Assembly: GCA_033032175.1 (NCBI GenBank)
Contig: CM065312.1
Coordinates: 3,596,001-3,660,000, forward strand
Source: Saturnia japonica
Taxonomy: Eukaryota > Arthropoda > Insecta > Lepidoptera > Saturniidae
Length of the DNA: 64,000 nt
Direction: 5' to 3'
Positions within the stretch are counted from its first letter, which is position 1. The number at the start of each line of letters is the position of its first letter. A model generated the notes under the pieces. That model saw only the letters and a program-made list of their open reading frames with translations, was not told where the DNA came from and did not search any database. Positions 57,900 to 64,000 of the stretch are shown here, in pieces. Position numbers and translations under genes: made by a program.

Positions 57900-60218
57900 C
57901 ACGGTCGTCTCAATAAACCAAGCGTGAAACCGCTCCTGCCCGTGAAACCACCTTTCCCTACACAGGGCGCGGGGATAACTTCGCTTCTGCACACCCACCA
58001 CATGCACCCCCTTTTTTTTTTTTTTTTTCGTGGATAAACCCCTCATGTGAACACACCCTCCCGGGGGGACGAGTGGTTATGTGAGACTCCTACTCACCAA
58101 AACTCAAAACTCCACGGTGTACCATCCGCCGCCTCGATGGGGCGACGCGGGACCTGCAGGTAGCATACTACCGCGTCACTCCAGCGGCCGGCCCGGCTAG
58201 TATCGGGCCCCCGCCTAAATGGGAGACAGCTCAGTACACACAAGCTGTCTCCTCCGTCCTCCGAACCTGTGCAATGGGAAGACGGGCTCCCCGACATTTC
58301 TCCCCTGGTTTGGCTCGGGTGGCGGGAGTTGGCGTATAAATCGCCGCCTCCAGCCACCCGGTCTTTTTTGTCGGAGAGGGCCGCTTAGGGGATCCCCCTC
58401 GCATACCCTCTCCGCGACCTCCTTCTGTGAGATAACGTCCTCGCAGAAGGAGGCCATCATCGCTCATACCCTCTCACTGCCGAGCATGGCTCTCACCGCG
58501 CTCGGCAGCGAGAGGTCCTCTCCAACCACTGCAGCTAGAGTGCGGCGCTGCTCCTCCCGCGCAGCACATTCAGAGAGAGTGTGTTGCGCGGTATCTTCCG
58601 CAGCCTCGCAATCGTGCCACGCAGTGGTGGGCTCCGTTTTAGCTATTCGGTGCAGGTACTATCCAAAGCAGCCATGTCCAGATAGCACCTGCACGAGCCT
58701 AAACGTAAGGGAACCCCGCTCCCTTTCACACCACACTCTGAGGACCGGGCGAACGGCGTCTATGGAGTAACACCCATAGCGCGCATCCGTCAGGTTCACT
58801 TCCCACCTCCTCATCATCACGCTGCGGCCCTCTTGCCACAGCTGCGCAATCTCCGCGGGAGCCGGAGCTCCCATATCTCTTTCCTCGCCGCCGTGCATCT
58901 ATACACGGTGGTGAGCACCTCCGCCTCTAACTCCCACGGCGGGGTACCGGCGAGCATAAAGGCTGCCCCCGCGGACATCGATCGGTATCCGTGAATTACC
59001 CTCAGTGCCACGACACGCTTTGCAGCACGCAGCACGCGTCTGTTCGAGGCGCTGAGATAATCCACCCAAATCGGTGCCACGTAGACGGCCATGCTCCGCA
59101 CGACTCTCGCGTGTAACCGGCGGTAGCTCGCGCCCAGCCCCGCGAATTCGGGAGGACCCCTGAAGTGGGACTCGAACCGCCACCGTCCGTCCAGGATGAG
59201 GCCCAGATATTTCATCTGGGCTCCAACCCGGACCCTAACCCTCTCAACGATAATGTGGGCCCCAGGAGGCGGCCATTACCGAGGCGCATGAAACATAAGG
59301 GCCTCGGTTTTCTCCGCCGCCACCCTAAGGCTCAATTTCTGGATGCGCCTGACCATGCCACCTCTGCAAAGCTGCCCCGCGGGGCTACGACCAGTGTGCC
59401 GTCGCTGTAGCATATTAGTCGGATCCTCTCAGGGTGCGCTACGCGGAGCACCCAGCCGTAGCCCATGTTCCACAGGAGCGGCCCCAGCACCTAACCCTGT
59501 AGAACCCCACACCCGACGTGGCGCTGGGCCACAACGTCTCAACCGTCCACAAAGGCGACTTCCCTATCCTCGAGGTAGTCCTCCAACAGCCGCCGCAGGT
59601 ACGAGAGCACTCCGATAAACCGGAGTGCCTCGCGGATAACACCATACGGCAGACTGTTGAAGGCTTTGGTGATGTCAAGTGACACCGCCAACAACCTACA
59701 TCAAACCTCGGTCGCCTCTGCGGACCAAGCCTTCAAGGTGGACAGGGCGTCCAACGTTGTACGCCCCCTCCGGAAGCCGAACTGCCCATCCGACAGCTCC
59801 GGCCCCACCTCCTCCATGTCCCGGATAACACGGGAGGCAAGTATGCGTTCCAGCATTTTTTCTGCGTCGTCCAGTAGCACCAGGCGCCGATAAGACGACG
59901 GGCAGTCCGGAGGGCGACCCTCCTTGGCAAGAAGGTAGAGTCGCCCCACTTTCCAGAGCTTCGGGAACCGTCCGGCCGACAAACAACGATCGAACAGCTC
60001 CCGAAGCTCTCCCCCCATGTGGACCAACGCCACAGTCAGCAATTGGCCCGGAACTCCGCCCGGGCCAGTTGCCCTCCGCTTGTTGCAGTGGCGCTGCACC
60101 TCCCGCCCCATCTCCTCATCACTGATGATATGGGGCGGTACCAGCTCCTCCGCAACAATGCCCCCATTAGTCATGGGAGGTGGCCAAGCCACAGTGAAGC
60201 TGTAAACGCCGAGTGTTA
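57900..60218 (-). pseudogene. 5'-truncated R1-clade LINE, decayed reverse transcriptase
   Basis: A GC-rich insertion within the 4.3-kb TSPN intron. On the minus strand, from about 60218, it encodes the start of a reverse transcriptase (GPGGVPGQLL, FPKLWKVGRLYLLAKEGRPP, GQFGFRRGRTTLDAL), then SLDITKAFNSLPYGVI (motif A), a diverged motif C (YSDG at 59398-59409 in place of YADD), MKYLGLILDGRWRFESHF, GTPPWELEAEVL and the C-terminal LTFRLVQVLSGHGCFG with a damaged zinc-knuckle region. In-frame stops lie at 59701, 59539, 59491 and 58659, with frameshifts near 59360 and 58830. The N-terminal part of the element is missing. A T-run at about 58011-58028 looks like the A-tail, though GC-rich sequence continues to 57900. 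The element is dead. Confidence 0.85.
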
Positions 60219-60404
60219 ACTTATGACATATATTTATTACTTATGTCTATCTTGAGTTATATACAAGTTCAGTATAATATGCGCGAATATGTTGCGGGGA
60301 GGGGCAATATAAAGGTCTTACTTTTGGTTTACACCCGATTTTGCTCCCCATCCAATATACGTACCACGGACTTATAAAATAAAAACCACGTATATGCGTC
60401 TTAC

Positions 60405-60528
60405 CGAGAACAAATACCCAATGATGAGGTCTGCATCTCTTGGAGTGTCAAGAGCGTCTTTCTCCAGAACGTCGGTTCTGAGCCATCGGCAGTCAACGTA
60501 TGCTCGTACTGTATTGTCATCGTGGACA
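60405..60528 (-). CDS. Internal exon C of the same TSPN/laminin-G protein
   Basis: This exon of 124 bp has acceptor CTTTCTTATTAAG and donor TCG|GTAAGAC. Its first base completes the AG split codon of exon B (AG+T, serine), then 41 codons follow without a stop, ending in phase 0. The peptide reads VHDDNTVRAYVDCRWLRTDV and, near the end, DADLIIGYLFS. 'VxxxxVxxYVDC' with a downstream 'xIIG' strand is characteristic of TSPN domains, where this Cys forms a disulfide with a Cys near the domain end (seen in exon D). The downstream intron (56117-60404, 4288 bp) contains the R1-clade LINE relic. The run of phases 1-0, 0-2, 2-0, 0-0 through exons A-D is strong evidence that this is one real gene. Confidence 0.85.
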
Positions 60529-62261
60529 CTTAATAAGAAAGAAGGCATTTGGTTAATAACAAGATATTAAAATACATTACAAAAAAAATAGCGCCAGATA
60601 AAGCTGCCAGTGCCTGTTTTTCTTCATCGAAATAATAAATAAAAAAGGCTATTTGATCCAGTAAATTATCTGCCACATAAAACAATATATACCAGACCCT
60701 GGTTCTCTTGATTAACTACAAGTAATTACATAAAAACAAACGCATCAGTAAATATTAGCATAATCTCAGTTACCCGTTACAAATAATATTCAGTAAATGT
60801 AAAGTATTGCCGATTACGGCCGAAAAATAAATTATACAATATGAACAATCTAAATAATAATAATTAAGAATATGTGATTTTGGTTAAGTCAGCAGTTGTT
60901 GATGAGCATTACAAGAGTAATCCAATCTGTGAGAGATAGAGACGTTGCTGAGATTATTAAGAAACAACAATATTGGATTGTACTATGCTTACCTTCAGCC
61001 ACAATGTCGAACACTATGTCTAATGTGTCACAATAGTCTAATTTATAATACAGTATGGCTCAACAAAGTCATATTAATTTCAGATATTACAAACTTATTT
61101 TGTAATTTTTAATAACTTCAATATTAAACTTGGTCTTGTATCAAGCACGCTTAGTAAATTTATGTTTATCCTTGTATAGAGATAATTTAGCAATACCACG
61201 CCTCCCATTGTGAGTCGGTATTTTTACAAACGACAAAAGATTTGTTTTAATTTTATTTTAATGATTACACGTATAATCAAATAATTTGAACTTTTTTACT
61301 TAAAATTTAATATCTTTAAGACCATTGCTAGCTAGTAGATAATTATTACATACCATTACACCTGTATTAACCGAAGGGTCAGGCAGAGGTTTTTAGGTCC
61401 CATGTAATAGAGGTGAGCCTATTGCCATTGATCGGGCACGAAACCAAACTCCGAGCTGCTACTGAGAATTTCATAGGAAAAATCCAATAACACTTTACTC
61501 GACCTGGGATTCGAACCCAGGACCTCGCTCGTAACAGTCGCGCTTACGACCACTGAGCTAACGAGGAAGTTATTAACAAGGCTTCAAACTAATTACTAAT
61601 AATTTAGTTGTCTCTAATCCAATAAAGTATTATAAAAATCATATTTATTTTAATTATGAAGTATAAAACAAACATGGGTTAAAAAAGTAATAAAGTTTAC
61701 CTACCTACCTACTAATATATAGAGCAGTTTTTAATTTCAGTTTCAGCTTTCACTTCATAGCTTCAAAGAAAATTAAATTACATTTCTGGCTGCTTAATAT
61801 GGGAAATGAGATTTTCTGGAAACGACACTATTAATATTGACTGATTAAATTTTATGATAGTATCTTAAATTGATGTTGGTTATCTTTAATGAAGATTAAG
61901 GCACAAATAAGATTCATTATATGGCTAGACATAATTATGTAGGTAAGTAAAAATGTATATTTTTATGATGACTAGCATAGTAATTTCATCTATTATACGA
62001 TATGAGGTAACAGCATAGATTATTTTATGTTAATTATCCATTTTTTGCGTGGTAGTAAATTTTTCCATTGCATAAAATTGTTTATGATAATTTTGGTCGG
62101 CATTTATTCAGAATGAGTACCTATCGGCGATTCAATTCCAACAAAGATTTATAATTCAAAATTGATGGGAATAACTCACGCGTGGTTGAACATCTAATGG
62201 ACGCATAAAATGCAATAAAGTAAATCTATTCCATGTTAGTTAGCTGACGTTGTTCACATAC
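60529..62261 (-). other. Intron between TSPN exons B and C
   Basis: A 1733-bp intron with GT (GTATGTG) and AG (TTAAG) ends on the minus strand. It contains the SINE of family A at 61343-61567. Otherwise AT-rich. Confidence 0.8.
61343..61567 (-). mobile_element. SINE (family A), tRNA-derived, copy 3
   Basis: The best preserved head: CCTCGTTAGCTCAGTGGTCGTAAGCGCGACTG and a perfect B-box CTGGGTTCGAATCCCAGG on the minus strand. About 40 bp of the body (present in copies 1 and 2 around the GTACACCCACAGTT block) are deleted. It lies in the intron between exons B and C of the TSPN gene, in the same orientation as the gene. Confidence 0.8.
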
Positions 62262-62446
62262 CTGATCGCTATGTGATGCCAGCGAAAATCATACAGTGGT
62301 ACAGCTAAATAGATTGATCTTGAAGATCCAGTGCCTGCATGGACGAGCCGAGCTGCTCCCCTGCCGGCTAATTCCAAGGAGAGGAACGAACCAGTACGGC
62401 GCCTCGAGCGTAAGGAGAATAGTGTCCCTTGACCGTAGCCACCGCT
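62262..62446 (-). CDS. Internal exon B of the same TSPN/laminin-G protein
   Basis: This exon of 185 bp has acceptor TTATTGACTACAG and donor CAG|GTATGTG. It enters in phase 0, matching the end of exon A, gives 61 codons without a stop and ends with two bases (AG) of a split codon. The peptide includes GQGTLFSLRSRRRTGSFLSL, then ARLVHAG, then IYLAVPLYDFRWHHIAI. The 'tLfsl..' strand and the '(D/Y)xRWHxIAI' motif are the core of laminin-G/TSPN domains (usual form 'DgqWHklals'). The intron to exon A is 1210 bp and that to exon C is 1733 bp. The coding stretch is visibly richer in G and C than its flanks. The Arg-rich loop (SLRSRRRTG) may be a basic surface patch; that is inference. Confidence 0.85.
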
Positions 62447-63656
62447 CTGTAGTCAATAAAACGTTATAGTACTGCTGCTCCCGCTACCTAATAACCACGA
62501 TTATGTCAATGAAATTCGTTTCCTGTTGGGAAAATACTTAGGATTACAATATTACTGGACATTGTAAAAAAAAAAACTTTTAAGTAGTTAGCCTTATTTC
62601 ATTCAATATAATCAAAAAGCTTATACCAGGTATACTTAAAAAATGGCATGGTAATTAATATTAGTCAAATAAAGAAAATAAATTGCTTAGACGACTTATA
62701 GTATTAATCACAATAATGATAAAATACCCAAATGGTACCCTAAGCTGTAATAAAGAAATATTTCATAAGGTTTTTAGGTTTAGGTAATTTATAAATTACC
62801 TTGACCTTAACTTTTTCAGAACAGTTAATATTTCCTGAAAGAACAGGTTTCGCCAACAAAAATACATATTCCTTAATAGCGTCATAAGTCATGAAGAAAA
62901 ATACAATTATTTCACAACACGGCACCGTTTCGTAGAAAAACAACAATGAAAAATTATTTTTAATTACGAAACCTCATCACGGCCAATGGCTGTAATTCAG
63001 TCAACCTAGATTACATTGTACAAAATTACAACACATTATTCAAAGTGCCCATCCGTTGAAACCCAACCTGAAAATGTAATTTAGGGCTTGAACATTTTAT
63101 AAAGTGACAAGGCAAGTTTAGTTAGAAAATTTTTAAACTATGACCTTAAAGGGAAAACGAATATATTGAACTGTCAAGAATCCTATAAGAAATTTCACAA
63201 AGTAATAGTTTTCAAACTAAGAATAAAATCACATTTTATAGTGTGTTTATTGAATATAAGGTGTAAAGGCTGAGGGGTATATTGGTATAAGCCTACAAAA
63301 TTTGTTGAATGGAGTTGTTTAAGTAAATAAAGAATACCTAAGTTAAGTTTTTATTAGTGAGTTTCTACGTGAATACTTTTCATGAGATAAAAAAGATGAA
63401 TATCGTGCTTAAATTTTATGAACTCGCTTTATATGTTGGACAAAAATTTTTTAACCTTTCAAAAGCGGTAACCAGAATTTACAGATCAGTTTCTTTTTAA
63501 TTGCATAAGATAAACATTTTGAAAGAGTTGAATACTCTTTTCATAAAATTTTGTTAGAGCTAGTGAGACTACTCATGAGAGAGAGAAAGAGAGGTGTTGA
63601 GATCACGCAATTGAAGAGAAAAGATAAAAATAAGTTGTTTAATCAAATTCACTCAC
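62447..63656 (-). other. Intron between TSPN exons A and B
   Basis: A 1210-bp intron with GT (GTGAGTG) and AG (CTACAG) ends on the minus strand. AT-rich; a chance frame at 62740-62946 has no recognisable content. Confidence 0.8.
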
Positions 63657-63859
63657 CTCAGGCCTCAGTCTAAGTGATACAAAAAGTGTGAATTCCCTAG
63701 GAAACGTTTTCCCTGTTCCGAAGAGTTCTGATGATGCGATCCAGATGTAGGAGTTTGGTCTTAAGCTAAAGGCGTGAGGACGATCAGCTACAGGTCCCCA
63801 CCTAGCCTGTGCTGGGTGAAAGTTGCGCCTGGCTCCAGGTGCTAAAGGATTTATTGTTC
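63657..63859 (-). CDS. Internal exon A of a TSPN/laminin-G domain protein
   Basis: This is an internal coding exon of 203 bp. It starts after a pyrimidine-rich acceptor (TTCTTTACACAG) and ends at a consensus donor (GAG|GTGAGTG). After two bases completing a split codon it gives 67 codons without a stop, ending in phase 0. The peptide contains SLRPNSYIWIASSELF and then FPREFTLFVSLRLRPE, the first strands of a thrombospondin N-terminal-like/laminin-G fold (compare the 'FPeEFsl..slR' pattern in collagens, NELL and TSPEAR proteins). Phase and fold continue in the exon at 62262-62446. Start codon and signal peptide must lie beyond the right edge. Such proteins are normally secreted or extracellular-matrix proteins. 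Splice sites and frame are seen directly; the domain is assigned from memory of the family pattern, and the exact protein is not identified. Confidence 0.82.
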
Positions 63860-64000
63860 CTGTGTAAAGAATAATTAAAGGTTAATTAATTAATTAAATA
63901 AGATATTTATTGGACTGCTTAGACTAATTTTGTACGATGATGTTACTTAACGGTTGAAATAGTAATACGATAAATCTACAAAAGAAACCGATCGGTCTGG

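Noticed and set aside
58215..60219. Several long plus-strand and off-frame open frames (such as 58219-58770 and 59343-59618)
   Set aside because: They mirror the minus-strand R1 LINE in GC-rich DNA; the minus-strand frame carries the reverse transcriptase motifs.
61500..61567. Possible tRNA gene on the minus strand
   Set aside because: A and B boxes are good, but the acceptor stem does not close and two sister copies with the same body show that it is a SINE head.
1..64000. CRISPR arrays, operons, bacterial promoters or terminators
   Set aside because: The window is animal nuclear DNA; none of the tandem repeats has the regular repeat-spacer layout of CRISPR.

Overview
The window looks like AT-rich, mostly non-coding DNA of an insect, most probably a moth or butterfly. 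The evidence is the repeat content: Helitrons with the 5' TC and 3' GCGGGCAC(C)AGCTAG ends usual in Lepidoptera, tRNA-headed SINEs whose body carries the GGTGAAGAAAAACAT..GTGATGAAACC block, R1-clade and RTE/CR1-like non-LTR remains, and long AT-rich intron-like DNA. There is no sign of a bacterial or viral genome.

Layout. 1-40300 is non-coding: a mosaic of old transposon pieces (SINEs, non-LTR 3' ends, short Helitrons, unclassified dispersed families), degenerate tandem repeats (about 4970-5330 and 7945-8605), a very AT-rich block (27660-28560), and a few weak exon or promoter candidates. 40301-48222 is an apparently full-length autonomous Helitron (7.9 kb), with a Rep/PIF1 helicase reading frame broken once by a missing base near 45074. 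48223-56000 is again repeat-rich and includes a short Helitron (49821-50092), a LINE relic with a SINE beside it (51985-52654), and a solo LTR with a 4-bp target duplication (52944-53404).

The only host protein-coding gene I can support lies on the minus strand at the right end. Four exons (63657-63859, 62262-62446, 60405-60528, 56048-56116) are flanked by good splice sites, have matching intron phases, and together encode about 193 residues of a thrombospondin N-terminal-like / laminin-G (TSPN) domain. The exons are short, so simple ORF calling misses them. The gene runs off the right edge (signal peptide and first exons not seen), and its downstream exons were not found to the left. Its third intron holds a decayed, 5'-truncated R1-clade LINE (57900-60218).

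No working link between the gene and the mobile elements is seen. The most notable items are the hidden TSPN gene, the nearly intact Helitron with its short non-autonomous relatives, and the sharing of a 3' tail between a SINE family and an RTE/CR1-like LINE.
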